Shown: one piece after another, positions 47,416 to 60,293 of the stretch
Layout: every line of letters starts with the position of its first letter
Position numbering within the stretch: position 1 is the stretch's first letter
DNA from: Ailanthus altissimus
Taxonomy: Eukaryota > Streptophyta > Magnoliopsida > Sapindales > Simaroubaceae
DNA length: 64,000 nucleotides
NCBI GenBank assembly: GCA_946807835.1
Contig: OX327697.1
Span: forward strand, 1,565,001-1,629,000
Reading direction: 5' to 3'
The notes under the pieces: generated by a model
Database searches by the model: none
What the model was told of the DNA's origin: nothing
Seen by the model: the letters and a program-made list of their open reading frames with translations, nothing else
Translations under genes and position numbers: made by a program

Positions 47416-48504
47416 TAAAGTGAATAAAATACGAATTTAAAGATATTTTTCTCAAATTTAATCTATTACCATACCTAATTAGAGCTAAAGTAGAAATTAT
47501 ATACGTCAAATGGTCAATGTAAGATTATTATAGGAACTAATTTTTTTATATAAAAGAATCTATTTCAAAGAATTAAATAGTAAATGAACACTTATTTATT
47601 TGAGTGAATTTGGTAACACTATAGGATTTATAAAAATAAAATATGACCAAAATAGAAAAAAAATTAAAAATATATTTTAAAAATTAACTAAATAACTCTT
47701 TTTCTATTTTAAAATAAAAACTAATTCTATTAATACAACTTCAATTCAACTTGACAATTAGAGTAACTTTGACTCAACTTGAACTCAATATTTTAATAAT
47801 TCTTTTAAAATTAAATAAATAATCCTTTGAAATAATTAAAGGGACTTCAACTTGACTTGAACCAACACTTCAACAAAGATGATTCAATATTAATAAAAAA
47901 TATTTATTATTTTAAGATTATAATATTGAAATTCATGGCATAGAGGGGATAAATGGAATTTGCTTATAATAAATTACCATATGATGATTGAATTTTGTAG
48001 TGTTAATTTGCATATAATAGAAGGATCTAAGAACTTGTTCAACTTTATTAATTTGCATATAATGATGTCAAAACTAAAATTTAATTGAATTGAGCATCAT
48101 TAATTCTATTTGTATATTTAATTACTAATTAGAAATTAATTTAGAGAGCAATTATGTATTTAATTTGGTGCAACTCAGTACAAGGATTCTTGATTTGTGT
48201 GAACATTTTGTGGCTTTGCATCACATGCAACATCAAACTCTACCAAATTTTTTTGTTTTGAAGTAAGAAATCTCCTATCGTGGAATATAATTAATTGACA
48301 AATATCTAAGAATTATAAGTCAATTTGATTATCATTAATGGTTTTTAGCATTGTTAATTAGAAATACAGTGGGCTTTTAACATTATTAATTAGAAATACA
48401 ATGGGCAAATTTGAAATAAATTTGATACATAAAATTAAAATTTGTAATAAGTTTAAAATAAATACGAGTTTGACAAACAATGCTACTTTCATATTGTCAA
48501 AGAA

Positions 48505-48620
48505 AATTATTATTATTATTTTTGACATAAAAAAAGGAGATTTGAATTTAAAATTTCTACTAGAGTGGAGGTAGATATTCTACCTATCCCTATCATTGAA
48601 CTGTTACACACAAATACTAT
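48505..48620. other. Deletion junction in unit D
   Basis: The sequence passes from 4.86-kb-type to 8.34-kb-type unit sequence here with a short unmatched filler. No gene. Confidence 0.4.
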
Positions 48621-49474
48621 TGAAAAAAATTGTTAAAGACTTAAATCTTAATTGTTGTGATAGAAATTTTTAAGAACTTCAATTTTTTTTATTTTTAAAA
48701 TAAACACAATAAATATTTTCAACATCCATCTCTTTTAAATAAAAACTAATAATGACTTTGAATGTATGTATGCACATTTTAACTCTGCTAGTATAAGTTT
48801 GCCCTATTTATGGGTAGTGTGATCTTTTTTTCTTGAGCAAATCTAGAATTAATAATGTGAGAGAGCTAAAATGAAGGGTTAAAAAAGTCAAATTTTATAT
48901 AATAAAGGGCTAAATTATCAAAGTTAAAAACTAAAAAAGACTAAATTATAAAAATCTTTAATTTTAAAAAACAAAATCATAATTATACATTTATCGACTT
49001 AAAAAATTATTTATCCTTAACATAATTTCACTATTAGTAGTGAGAGTAATAGATAAGGCTCTCTTTGTCACGGGAGCAACTCCCTTCTTCAACAGGATTA
49101 ATAAATTTTTAAAAATGACTAATAAATTTGAACAAATTTAATTATATAAAAATTTAATTATCTCTTTGTATCTAAAGTTCTTTTACTAGTGGTATCAATT
49201 TTATTAATAATAATAATAATAATTGGATTAAAATATATGGCAAGAGAGGGTTAAGTTTGTGCATGATGATGTAGAATATAGACCAATTAAGCTAGGTAAG
49301 TGATTAGGTGTCAACCGTTCTATTATATTATGTCATGGATACCCACAACTGACAACACAAAAACAAAAAATCACACATCATACATTCCTATATGTTCCCC
49401 ATCAAAATTCTATATCATGTCCACCTCATTATTCACCCAGCATTTGGTATGCCACCGCCACCGCCACCGCCACC

Positions 49475-50510
49475 TTATCGCCATCACACGTCATGATTCT
49501 GCCACGTGGCAACAGTCGAAAATTTCGCCCATTGATGAAGTCGAGAGGATAAGTAATTTAATTCTAACAAATCATACCATATTATGTAGGAGTGGGCACC
49601 ATTGGGTTCAGTTTTTTTAAAAAATAAAAATAAAAATGATTTTTTTAATGAAAAAAATTGAATCGGATCGAATTAATTTTTTTGTTCAATTTTTTTGGTT
49701 CGGTTCAGTTTTTTTATTTTTTTATTTTAAATTATAATTTTTTTTTAATTTTTAGTCTGATTTTTTTAATTTTTTCGATTTTTTTTACTTTTTTGGATGA
49801 AAAAAATTAAATCGAATTGCTTGATTTTTTTTTTTAAAAATTAAATCAATTTTTTAAAAAATAAATCAGACTGAATTAACCGGTTTAGTTCAATTTTTTT
49901 ATTCTTAATTTTTTTTCTCACCGTTAATATTATGCCACCAATTTAAATTCTAATTTTAACCCTAATTCTAATTCAAATCATACCTTATTATGCCACCCGA
50001 AGAAGCTTCTTAATCTAATGTAAAAAAAACTCTATTTTAATATATTATCAATTTTAATTTTAATTTCAATTCTAATTTTTAAACAAAATGAAAAAAGAAG
50101 ATCTTTCTTCTTCTGCTTTCTTTTATCAATTAGGTACAAAAACATAAAGCCCGTTGAATTTGTAATGGGTCGTGTTCACATGCATGCAGAATTTTAAATT
50201 TTTATGTATGAACGAAATGAACGCCACATATCATCATTCATGATCACCATAACTACAAACCCTTCTCCTTTACGGCTTCTCGATTGACATGGGGTTTGGG
50301 CAGAATCTCTCATACTTTCATATTTGTGAAGAATTTAAATATAAACAGAGACATTTGCATCATCATCATCGTCGTCGTCGTCGTCATCATCAACTACTTA
50401 TATATGTGATGTAGTAGTCATGGTTGCACCTATAAAAAACGGCATGGGTCATGGTCTATAGCTTATATATTGGTTTTTTGTTATTAAAAAACAACAATAA
50501 AATCAAGAAA
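49475..50510. promoter_or_regulatory. Conserved non-coding block, copy in unit D (split by insertion)
   Basis: The G-box is a perfect 10-bp palindrome GCCACGTGGC at 49,501-49,510, preceded by 'cacacgtcatg'. The CT-rich stretch resumes at about 50,100, and triplet runs and the inverted repeat follow to 50,507. About 500 bases of A/T-rich sequence interrupt it. Confidence 0.4.
49585..49925. repeat. Low-complexity GGTTCGGTT-type A/T-rich insertion
   Basis: Starts near 'aggagtgggcacc' and continues as T- and A-runs with 'ggttcggttcag' and 'aatcgga' words. This looks like a common plant low-complexity repeat. It is absent from A and C. Confidence 0.55.
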
Positions 50511-50808
50511 AGTATTTTAGATTTTGATTGTTTCAATATCTTCGATTTGATTAGTGATTTGTTGTTTAGGGTTTTTTATGAAGAGAAAAGCTACGTACTT
50601 TTTGAAAAGTTAAAAAAAAATTTCAAACTCCCAAACTCTCAAATCTAAAGAGATCGATTGATGGATGCTATTGGTTTGCTTGATTACATTCATATTAAAA
50701 ATCTAATTTTTTCAAAAACTTTGACTTTTAAATTTGAGATAAAAATTATTGTTTAAAAAGTCTATTGTTATCATTAGCCAAATTAAATTATAAGTGGCAA
50801 GTATATAC

Positions 50809-50817
<9 letters not shown>

Positions 50818-50847
<30 letters not shown>
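50818..50847. repeat. (TA)n microsatellite
   Basis: Alternating TA run at the start of the unit-end segment of D, matching a similar run at 13,990-14,012. Confidence 0.9.
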
Positions 50848-50850
<3 letters not shown>

Positions 50851-51054
50851 AGATAAATAATTTAATGAGATACATAATTTATCATATAAAATTTTTTTAG
50901 ATAAATATTAAATTATATGTAACATATTATAAATTATATAAAAATTATGAATTAATTAAATAATGCAACGTAATACTATTGTTTCTTATATAATTAGTTA
51001 AATATCTCATTAGATTATTATTATTATATGTATATATATATGACTCGATCAATG

Positions 51055-51260
51055 TTGAGTTTTGCTTAAGTAATAAACGTGAAATAGTCAAATCAATATT
51101 GGGTTTGTGACAATTTTGTCAACAAAGATAATAGCAATTTAAGGAAGAGCTATTTCCGGGGTCAAATAATGCTAAGGAACAAGTAAAAACTTTCTTTTAG
51201 GCGTAGAAGTGGTCCAATATATGTATAAAGTTAATTCTTAGCATTATCAATTAGTTATTA
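51055..51260 (+). promoter_or_regulatory. Conserved hairpin plus TATA-like block, unit D
   Basis: Counterpart of 14,300-14,520, with TATGTATAAAG-type TATA sequence shared by both. Hairpin arms are AGCAATT and AAGAGCT, with two mismatches. Confidence 0.3.
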
Positions 51261-51544
51261 TATTTTATAATGTAAGAAAATTGATAATTTAGTTTCAAAG
51301 TTTTTCTTCTTTAAAAAACTATAATCGAGGTTTCCTAATTATTTTTTTAAATACTTAAGTTAGTCTATTTTGGAAGAAAATTGATCATTTTTTAAGATGA
51401 AAATAATAGTAAAAATGATATAATTAAAAATTTTAAAAATTTGAAAACCTAATAGGTAATTCAAAAAAATTCAGTATATAAAATGTCAATTGTCCTATAT
51501 TGTATAGTTGTAATAACAATTTTCTTCGCTGCAATTATAAAAAA

Positions 51545-51565
51545 GAGAGAGAGAGAGAGAGAGAG
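51545..51565. repeat. (GA)n microsatellite
   Basis: About ten GA repeats. The matching place near 14,757 has only 'aaaaaaaagagtg'. Confidence 0.95.
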
Positions 51566-51760
51566 TGAATTTTTGTATACTTTTGATTAGTGTTTGAAAT
51601 TCTTGAATATTTAAACTTAAAGAGATGACATTTCATGTTACTATATTTAGAGAGTACATTAATTTCTCCTTCGATTGTGCATCTGCAAATTATTTATATA
51701 AATAGATGTAACATAATTAGAAGATTGAAAAAAAAATGATTATATTATTATTGTTTAATC

Positions 51761-52576
51761 ATAATTTTTTCTTTTTAGCACAAGGGTTCCATTCTTATTA
51801 ATTGCGTTTGAACCATGATATGAATAATATTATATGGACAAATTAAATCATTCCAACTTATTTTATATTACTCAACGTAATATGATAAGATTGGTTAAAT
51901 AACACATTATTTATTTTATTTATTGTTATCATTGTAATTTTTTTATATTGCATCAAATAATAAAGTAAATTTTGTATGTAATTAGTTTGTACATACAGAA
52001 TAGAAATGCTGAAACAGTAAGAGAATAATTTTTTTCTATAAATTTAGAGATGATTAATAAAAAATAACTCAAACTCAATAGGGCTTTCATAGAGACATAT
52101 TAAAATAGAAAAAGGAAATTAAATCTTTTTGAAAAACTAAAGTTAGATGGTTTGTTGTAGATTATCTCTAAAAGCACTTAATACGCAGTACTTCTTGGAC
52201 AGATTGCTTATCTCTATTTCCAACAAAGATTTATGTACTAAGGAGAAAGAACTTGATCCAAGAACAAGTTAGAAGCATGCTTTTTAATTGTTAATTTCGA
52301 TCTCTATCTACCAAACAATCTTATTTTTAATTTAATCTTTTATATATCCATTCAAAACAAATATAATATTCTCATGAAACACACAATAAATTAATTAAAA
52401 AAGAGTGTTTTTGATAGCATCAAGAATTAATCAACAGTCTAATAAATAAAAAAAGCAAATTAAGCACACAACCATATGATACCATATCATAACATCAAGT
52501 GGCAAATGTCATGTTAATTTGATGATAAAATTAAGATTCCACGACTCTAATTACATTTCCCAGTTCAAGTTAATAG
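51761..52576. other. AT-rich spacer, nothing recognised
   Basis: No coding, repeat or RNA feature supported. It could include the 3' UTR of the exon-like fragment that follows, on the minus strand. Confidence 0.5.
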
Positions 52577-52686
52577 TTATTGAACAGGCACAGCAGAAGC
52601 TTTTTCAGAAGCATGCATGAACAAAGTTTTACAAATAATCTGCTCACGACACCTTTCAAATTCAGGCGGCCCACGTGTTGAATCAA
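52577..52686 (-). CDS. Terminal-exon-like coding fragment, unknown family
   Basis: On the minus strand, an AG acceptor (complement of 52,687-52,688) follows a T-rich intron-like tract. A 110-base frame then runs to TAA (52,577-52,579). It encodes 35 residues of non-biased composition containing GPPEFERCREQII and ending SEKASAVPVQ. Such a peptide is unusual in this A/T-rich DNA, where chance frames are rich in Lys, Asn, Ile and Phe. I do not recognise the family. I looked upstream (52.7-54.6 kb) and found no convincing partner exon, so this may be the last exon of a gene with long introns, a captured gene piece, or a pseudogene remnant. Chance cannot be excluded for so short a frame. Confidence 0.3.
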
Positions 52687-52688
52687 CT

Positions 52689-54621
52689 TACATGTTTTAT
52701 GAAAACAAAAACCCAAAAATTAAAAATAAAATAAAACAAACCAGCACCCCGAAATCAGAAAACAATGTGTTGCTAGCTTTGCAATTTCATACACATAAAA
52801 GAAATGAAATGATTATTAATTATTTATGTTTTAGTATGAAAACAAGTTTTGTTTCACCAACCATTTTGGCCATTTGTTCATCTTTTTACAAACACAAAGT
52901 TCTACGTTACAAAACTTATAAACAATAAAAACACAGACAAACACAAGATAATTATGAGTTTTTAAGTAAGTGAATGTGTCCAAATCCAAGCTGTCTATTT
53001 TAAATTTGTTTTTAATTTGCATGCCTAGAAAGAAGGAAAAAAATGTGCTCCCTTATTCAAGATTTTGTACTAGGTCTAGGGTTTTTGTCATAGAAATAAT
53101 TAATTGTCAAATTCTTAGGCATGACTCATGATTTAGTTTATGACTGAAATGGGTTTTTGAATATTTTCCCATCTTTGCCCTCGTGTTTTTAACCTAAATT
53201 TTTGATTGAACAATGACCAATATTTGTGTTGATGATAATGCATATGCACCTTTTACTACTTCTCGAGATTTTCATTATAAAAAAAAAAAATTTGTAGCTT
53301 TTTTTAAGATGCCCCCAATAACATTAATTACAAGATTGATTACTATATTGCATTGAAAGCTATCATGGGGCAATATATATGGGCTCCATTTCATGCTACA
53401 TATAGTTAATTTTCTTACTTAATGAGTTTTGAATGTGTTTAATAGAAAATTAAATGAACATGCACAATAAAATAAAATTACACATTGAATGAATGAAAAT
53501 CAATGAATACTTTCATTTATATATTTATATATATACTACTTTGTTGTTTGAAAAAATATTTTTACACTTTAATTGTATATAAATGAAACATTTTATATTT
53601 AAAAATGACATATTTGGCATTTTATTAATGTTAAAACACATCAAATGTATTAAAAATTATTTTATTACGAGCTTGATCTTCACGTGTTCATCTAAGTTTT
53701 AAGTTTTTTTTTTTTTTAGATTATATTATATTATAATATTGATACTTACAATATTGGTAATATATTTGATTAAGTTACTGATATTACAATCAGACTATAT
53801 TATGTTTCGTATTTTTTTAAATTATTTTATAATCATTTACATATATATATTAATAGAATCATAACATTCATCATTCATCATCTTCATTGTCTTACAACAA
53901 ACGAAAAAAAGGAGATTTTATAGTTTATAAACAAACTTAATTCCCTTTTTGAGACACAACGTTATACTCAGAACGTAAAATGAAATTATGATTAATGCCG
54001 CACATGAAGATGCTCATTGCATACATTAAAAAAATTATGATCTATCGATTATGTTTGAGATACAAAATTCTATTTTTATAAGGTAGATGAATCATTAGTA
54101 TCATTAATAGTAGATTATTAAAAATTTCAAGTAATTAACGAGTGTTAATTAATTTTATTTTTTCTTCTTAATTTTTTTCTAGAATAATTTCTATGGATCT
54201 TCTTTAAAATATGGTTTAATTGTAGATTGTTTTATTTAATATATCTTTTTGTGGATGACTCTCAATTGCAAAAGGATTTTTCGACAAATTTGCATGGAGG
54301 TTTCTAATAAATTTGAGAAATTCAAAAGGCATATTTTTGATGAATTTTTCGACCACTCAAATTCTTCTGCATTTTAATTGAGAGGTATGAATTTGTCTAT
54401 TTTTTTTTGCATATATTGTTATTGTTTTTGTAGTATTTAAGCAATCCTTTTTAGAACCAAATGAAAATAAAAGAAGAAAGTGCTTAATAAAGCATGTACG
54501 CACACTTTCAAATTCAAAAAATTACATTTGTAATATGATTTGAAGGTTCACTTATATATAAGTTTAAACAAAGTTTAAGATAAAGTAATATATAAGTATA
54601 ATTTATTTTTAAATAAATTTT
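52689..54621. other. AT-rich stretch, no gene recognised
   Basis: Contains short frames only, poly-A/T runs and small AT repeats. The minus-strand frame 52,831-53,022 lacks any family resemblance. Confidence 0.5.
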
Positions 54622-55695
54622 TGTGGGTATCAAATTACGTTCTTTAGTTTTATATTCTTATGGCATTAATTAAGTCATAGTCTTGATATCATTTTATGCG
54701 CGTACGGAAGCATAACTCACAAATAAGTAAGAACATATACCAGTTTGATACCCCTATGACATTAACTAAGTTATAACCTTGATATCCTTTTAACTCTATG
54801 CACAGCAGAAACCATAATTCACACCATAAGTAAAAATACATATGATCAACACACCAATAAAAATAAAGAAAACAAACCAAACAATAAGACATAAAATATA
54901 TATGGTTCAGCTCAAAATTGCCTACATGCACGGAGGATCTATGATCTAACTTCTTTCATTAATATAGATAATTAAGTATCTTCTTACATCATCAATGATC
55001 CCACAATACCTATAGTATCTTTCATAGAGATCCTTAAGTATCTACCCTTGATCAATATAAATTCTCGAAGACCTTTTAGTATTTTCTCATAAGAGATTTC
55101 TACAAGGAATACAAGAATAGTCTGAATATCCAAAATACCCATTGTATCTCCCATAGATATCCTTAAATATCTACCTTTGATCACTATGAATTTCCCAAGA
55201 CCTCTTAGTATTTCTTCATAAGAGATTTCTACTAGGAATACAAGAATAACTCAAGCATTTAAGCCAAAAAGATCTATGGTGTTTCTTTGGTTCACTCAAG
55301 AACCAAAAGAAAATACTCTCAAAAGGTTACACTCTAGTGCACTACATACTTAGTGCCTACCTAACTCTTTTATTCTCTCTTATGATTTACATCTTGAAAC
55401 TTTAAATACTTAAATTTTTTTTGTGTTTAGAAGAGTTTATATAGTGAATAAAACACCCTTAGAAATCTTAAACCTAATTAGAATAAGAGTCCTAATTCTA
55501 CTTAAAGAAATCAATTAAGCTAAAACAGAAAATACTCCTAAATTACTGCGTGAATAATAACGCGTGAACAGTATCTATTCTTCTGACTTTTTGTTTTGCT
55601 TCTCCTTTGTACACCCAACACATACTTGACTTCAAAGTAATTCTCCTCTTGGCATTTATCTCTATTCTTGTCTATACAAGATTATTCAACCACTA
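54622..55695 (-). repeat. Left (3') LTR of the deleted copia-like element
   Basis: Shares with the right LTR 'cgatcaacacaccaataaa'-type sequence, the 'ggttc' primer-like phrase and the run of 'agatcc.taagtatct' words. An internal tandem duplication of about 97 bases (54,650-54,745 and 54,746-54,840) makes it longer. The frames at 54,689-54,931 and 54,984-55,184 are repeat-derived. Confidence 0.6.
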
Positions 55696-56784
55696 AATTC
55701 TAATAAATCCCCTCATTGATTCAAAATCTCTCTCCACGAAGCTAATCATCATCGCCCTTCCTTGACCAATGCTCACTAGCATTGTCTTTAAGTTAAATTC
55801 GAGACTTAACTAAGGCTATTGCACTTACGGTCTCCAAAGATTTTAAAATGCTGATGTTTAGAGTAGTAAAATATTGTGATCTCCCATGTCCCGAAGACAC
55901 CATGACCACAATTCTTAAATAGTAAAAATACATTCTCGCCATTACTATTCTTCCCATACATTCTCTTTCGACCCCTGTCACAATGTGATATAAATCAAAA
56001 GCTACTTTATGGTCTGTTTCAAATCAGCAACCCATGTTGAACCCATTCAAGCACTTTTCTTCGAGCACATAGCCTCCTTCTATGCTTATCACTCATCGAT
56101 CCTTTTGCTTCTCATTTAGTATTTTTTTTTCTGTGTTTCATAAATCTCCCTATTTCGATCTAGCAGTCTCAAGTCCATTAAGCTTTCATAAGATGAGGAA
56201 TGAAATCTCATACGTAGTCTCTCCATTGTATTTTTCATCATGTAATTTCAATCTTATTCTTCAATAACTTATCACAAGTCATAATTTTACAATTGGTAAA
56301 TAATAATTCTCAATGACTTATATGAAAACACTACTTTAGATCTAAAAAATATTTCATCAATTAGACACTTGTTCCTTCAAAAGCTCTCATACGATTAAGG
56401 TCTTTGCCTAGTCATTCAATAGACTTGCAAATGCACATTCCTTTTATCTTTATCTTTCTCTTAGGACTATCCCTTCAAGTGCCCTAGGCACATTTTGAAT
56501 CTGTCATTTAATCTTGATTGTTCTTCTTTTACCATCTTTATTTTGTGTCCAATTTGAATGATTCTTCTTATTATGATCTAGATGACGCTATCTTCTTGAT
56601 AGTCTTCTTAAAGAGTGATCTTTACTCCCAAAGAACTCCCCAATGAGACTATCATATTTTTCTCTTTTAAATAATCATCTTACCTATTGTTCTTCCTTTA
56701 TATTTATGAGTCCCTATGGTTGACAACATTTGCTATGCAATCTGACACTGCTACCTATGCTTTACAATCTGGATTTCAACCTAA

Positions 56785-56796
56785 GCTTTTATACCA
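56785..56796 (-). promoter_or_regulatory. Degenerate primer-binding site
   Basis: GCTTTTATACCA, complement TGGTATAAAAGC, against the standard TGGTATCAGAGC: two changes. It lies immediately left of the right LTR. Confidence 0.55.
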
Positions 56797-56798
56797 AG

Positions 56799-57690
56799 TT
56801 TTTACGAATTTCAGATCATGCTCTTTAGTTTAACACCCCTATGACATCAATTAAGTCACAGCCTTAATACACTTTTGACTCTATGCGTAGCGGAAACCAT
56901 AACTCGCATCATAAATAAGAACACATACGATCAACACACCAATAAAGAAAAAAAAACAAAATAAACAACAAGACACAAAATATACGTGGTTCGGCCCAAA
57001 ATTACCTACATCCATGGAAGATCTATGATCCAGATTATTTCATTAATATAGATCACTAAGCATCTTCTTACATTATCAATAATCTCATAATACCTATAGT
57101 ATCCCCTATAGACCACTATAGTATCTCACATAGAGATCCCTAAGTATTTACTATTGATTAATATAAATTCTCTAAGATCACTTAGTATCTTCTCATAAGA
57201 GATTTCTACAAGAAATATAAGAATGGCTTGAGCGTTTAAATCAAAAGAATTTATGGTGTTTCTTTTGTTCACTCAAGAACTAAAAGAAAACACTCCCAAA
57301 AGGTTACACCCTAGTGCACCACGCACTTAGTGCCTACCTAACTCCTCTATTTTCTCTTATGGTTTACATCTTGAAATTTTAGATACTTAATTTTCTCTTG
57401 TGTTTAAAAGGATTTGTATAGTGAATAAAACACCCTTAGAAACCTTAAACCTAATTAAATTAAGAGTACTTACTTATAAAAATTCTAATCTCATTCAAAT
57501 AAGTCAATTGAACCAAAATATAAAATATCCCTAAGTTGTCGTGTGAACAATATTACTATATGAATAATATCAATTTTTTTGATTTTTTTGTGTTTCTCCT
57601 CTTTTATACACCTAACACATATTTAACTTTAAAATAACCTTATTTTTAATATTTATCACAACTTTTACTTATATAAAATTATTAATTTTC
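56799..57690 (-). repeat. Right (5') LTR of the deleted copia-like element
   Basis: Matches the left LTR in order over its length, including the closing 'aaaattatt' region. The boundary is approximate. Confidence 0.6.
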
Positions 57691-60280
57691 AGCGTGAACT
57701 ATTTTCGCTCAAATTGAATGTTAGAGAATGTTTTAAAAGTTTTTCTTCAAGTGAAGATTATATACTTGACTTCAGATGAGAAAGATTCTACCTAAACTAT
57801 ATTAGAATAACAATTTAGTACAAATCTTGCTGGTTCGTGAGCCACCCAATTTACATTTCGAATGAAAATAAAATCTTGGAATGCTGAAAAGAGCTCAAAG
57901 TCACAAATATGTCTTGCAGAACTAGCCCTATCTTTGACCTCGACTCATTTTAGAGATGAAAATTATAAATTAATTAATTTTAAAAATAAGTTCATTATAA
58001 AAAATTACAAATTTTTACATATATCAAATTAGTACATGAGAAAAACAATGACATATTATTCTTAGCATATAAAGTATTTAAATAGCAAGTTAAAAAAACA
58101 CCTTATTATATATATATATATATAATTTTCATATAAAGGGAATATGTGCTCTACAAGTTTAAATACCCCAAAATTATAAAGAAATTAATTTCTTAATAAT
58201 ACACCTCTAAATTCCACATTTCCATAATTAGGGAGGTAATTGCAATTAACAAGTAAACCCATTAAAAGGAAGGTTGTTTGATTTTTGTTTTTTCAGAAAA
58301 AAAAGGAGGAAAAAGAAACAATTTATGTTATCTTTTTATCATACCAAACATGATAACAAATCAATATTATGTTGGAAGTACTTTTAAGAACATCACAAAA
58401 AGCCTTTGAATAAGTAAAAATTGTTTTGTTGGCTTTTTAAATAAATTTGTAGCCTTTAACTAAAAATCTTAAATATAGCTTCTTCTTTTTTTTTTCAGAT
58501 AAAAAACAATATAAATAGTTTTTCAAGGAAATTTTGATAAGTTGTTTTTCTTAAAATATATTTTTGATAAAATTTAGTAAAAGCTTTTTTTTTGAAGTAC
58601 TTCAAAAAAAATTTAAAATAGTTTTTTGGTAGTGTTTTTCTTTCTTTTTTTCCCCTAGAAATATGAATATATTTGTAATATTAAAAATAAGTATTAAGTT
58701 GTATGTTTTTATTAAGTAGAAATATTTAAAAATTGGTAATATGGTAAGTATGTAGATTAAAGTATTATACATTTGTACTTATTTATTAGAAATAATTTTC
58801 AATTGATTAAATAATGCAAAATAGGAATTTTCTTAACTTACTGTAATAGAAAATAATAAAGATAAAAGATATTATATATGTGCTTTATTTTACTTAAAAA
58901 CTTATTTGATAGCATGATATATATATATATATTAAATTTTTTAATGATGGAACATAGTTGTAGATAAATAATCATATAAAATACAAAATTAATTATATTT
59001 TTTATCATTAAAATATAATATTATAAAAAAAGTTTTGAAAATTAAAATGTCTCAATTCCAATATTAAGTTTAACAAAATAAACAATTAAACATATTAAAA
59101 CATACAAATACTACACTTGAGGGCTTGTCCCAACAACAAGCTTTGTACACTTTCTTGATTGAGATCTAGCAAATTTTGTGCACATCCTTAATTGAGATTA
59201 AGGGTTCAAACTCTGGCGAATGTTAGATAATTAATTTTTTTTATTTATAAAAATCTTCTAATTCGAGTGAGATATGCTCAAAATTGTATGTGTTATTTTT
59301 AAAAAAGTTTTAATTTAAAATTATACTTATTCCTCTTAAAAATGTTACAATTGATAATATGATTATAACGTCAATAATGTAGTCTGTTAATATTAGTAGT
59401 TTAGATAAAATATGTTTAAAGTTGTATGTATTACTCATGATGATAATGATGACGTAATTCGAGCGGGGTGTGTTTTAAAGATGTACGTGTTTTTTTTAAT
59501 TTTTTTTTAATTATATAATCTAATTATAATATTAGTAATGTAGTAAGATGTAATATCAAAAAGTAATATAATTGATGTAATCTAAAAAAAAAGTATACAA
59601 ATACTAAATATAAGTCATATTCAATTTTTACACCCAAAAAGGAACAATCCGTGCATATTTTTACATAAAAATATTAATTTCTTTTAAAAGGGTTTTTTCT
59701 ATAAAAAATACTTTCGAATATATGTCATTATTATTATTACTTATTTTATTTATTTTTAAGGCCGAGAAGCAGTTAACAAGTAAGAACCCAAATAAAAGGG
59801 AGATTTTTTCTTAAAAAGCATAAATGGTTTTTTTGTAATTTTTTTTATTTTTTAAATAATTCAAATATAGAAAAATTAAGAATTAATTTATATAAATATT
59901 TACTTAAATGATCGATGAAAAAAAGTTTAAAGTATATTATTTATTCGCTTAAATAAAAATTTTGAGTTCAATTCTTAATTTTTTTTTAATTTATATAAAA
60001 TTGATATATTAAAAAAAAGATAAACCCCGTATAAAAAAAATTAATTTGTATAAAATTGACATATTAAAAAAAAGATAAAAGGTGGGAAGGGAAGGGGCAA
60101 AAATAGAAAGAAACAAAATGAAAAGAAAAGCAGAGTGGATAAAAATCTGCTTATTGGAAGTATAGCCCACAGAATTGAAAGCCAAAAGAGAAAAAACATG
60201 GCCCCTGGTTTTCACTCTCTCAACTCACCACCAAAAAAAAAATCCAACTGTATTTCCCTTTCAGCTTTAACCCTAAGACC
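57691..60280. other. AT-rich intergenic region upstream of the PCO gene
   Basis: Mostly A/T runs, with (AT)n at 58,105-58,124 and 58,918-58,932. Apart from the SINE-like segment near 59.1 kb, I see no feature. The distal PCO promoter must lie here, but I could not find a match to the hypoxia-responsive promoter element by eye. Confidence 0.5.
59121..59300 (+). repeat. Possible SINE-like repeat
   Basis: Starts 'gggcttgtcccaacaacaag', has a B-box-like GGTTCAAACTC at 59,203-59,213, then 'ggcgaatgtta' and 'aattcgagtgaga'. An internal phrase 'cttgattgagat' is repeated as 'cttaattgagat'. Pol III-derived origin is a guess from the B-box and from its likeness to the 'ggcttgtcc' segments at 5.4 and 39.5 kb. 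Confidence 0.3.
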
Positions 60281-60293
60281 AAACCCTCTCTTT

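Larger units (their letters stand above)
46091..51760 (+). repeat. Array unit D (internally deleted)
   Basis: Starts like unit B (46,090-47,900 with 15,150-16,750), then 47,880-48,500 matches 4,230-4,860 of A. About 3.5 kb equivalent to 4,860-8,340 is missing. 48,620-50,780 matches 8,343-10,660, and 50,800-51,700 matches the lone end fragment 13,990-14,900. It contains a copia solo LTR and an A/T-rich insertion. No gene seen. The short frames 49,300-49,620 and 50,451-50,648 are not kept in other units. Confidence 0.65.
54622..57690 (-). mobile_element. Deleted copia-like element with two LTRs
   Basis: Two direct repeats (about 54,622-55,695 and 56,799-57,690) enclose about 1.1 kb. A primer-site-like sequence adjoins the right repeat, and a purine-rich tract ('gagggga' on the minus strand, near 55,712) adjoins the left one. 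This sets the orientation to minus. The inside has no gag, protease, integrase or RT that I can see. A 'gatgacgctatcttcttga' stretch (56,581) matches, in complement, the RNase H end of element 1 (KIASSKNP region), so the centre is a collapsed pol remnant. Outer ends and TSD are not certain. It is a different LTR family from elements 1 and 2. Confidence 0.6.

Noticed and set aside
54984..55184. Minus-strand frame with internally repeated peptide (IKGRYLRISM)
   Set aside because: Arises from the repeated words in the LTR of the deleted copia-like element.
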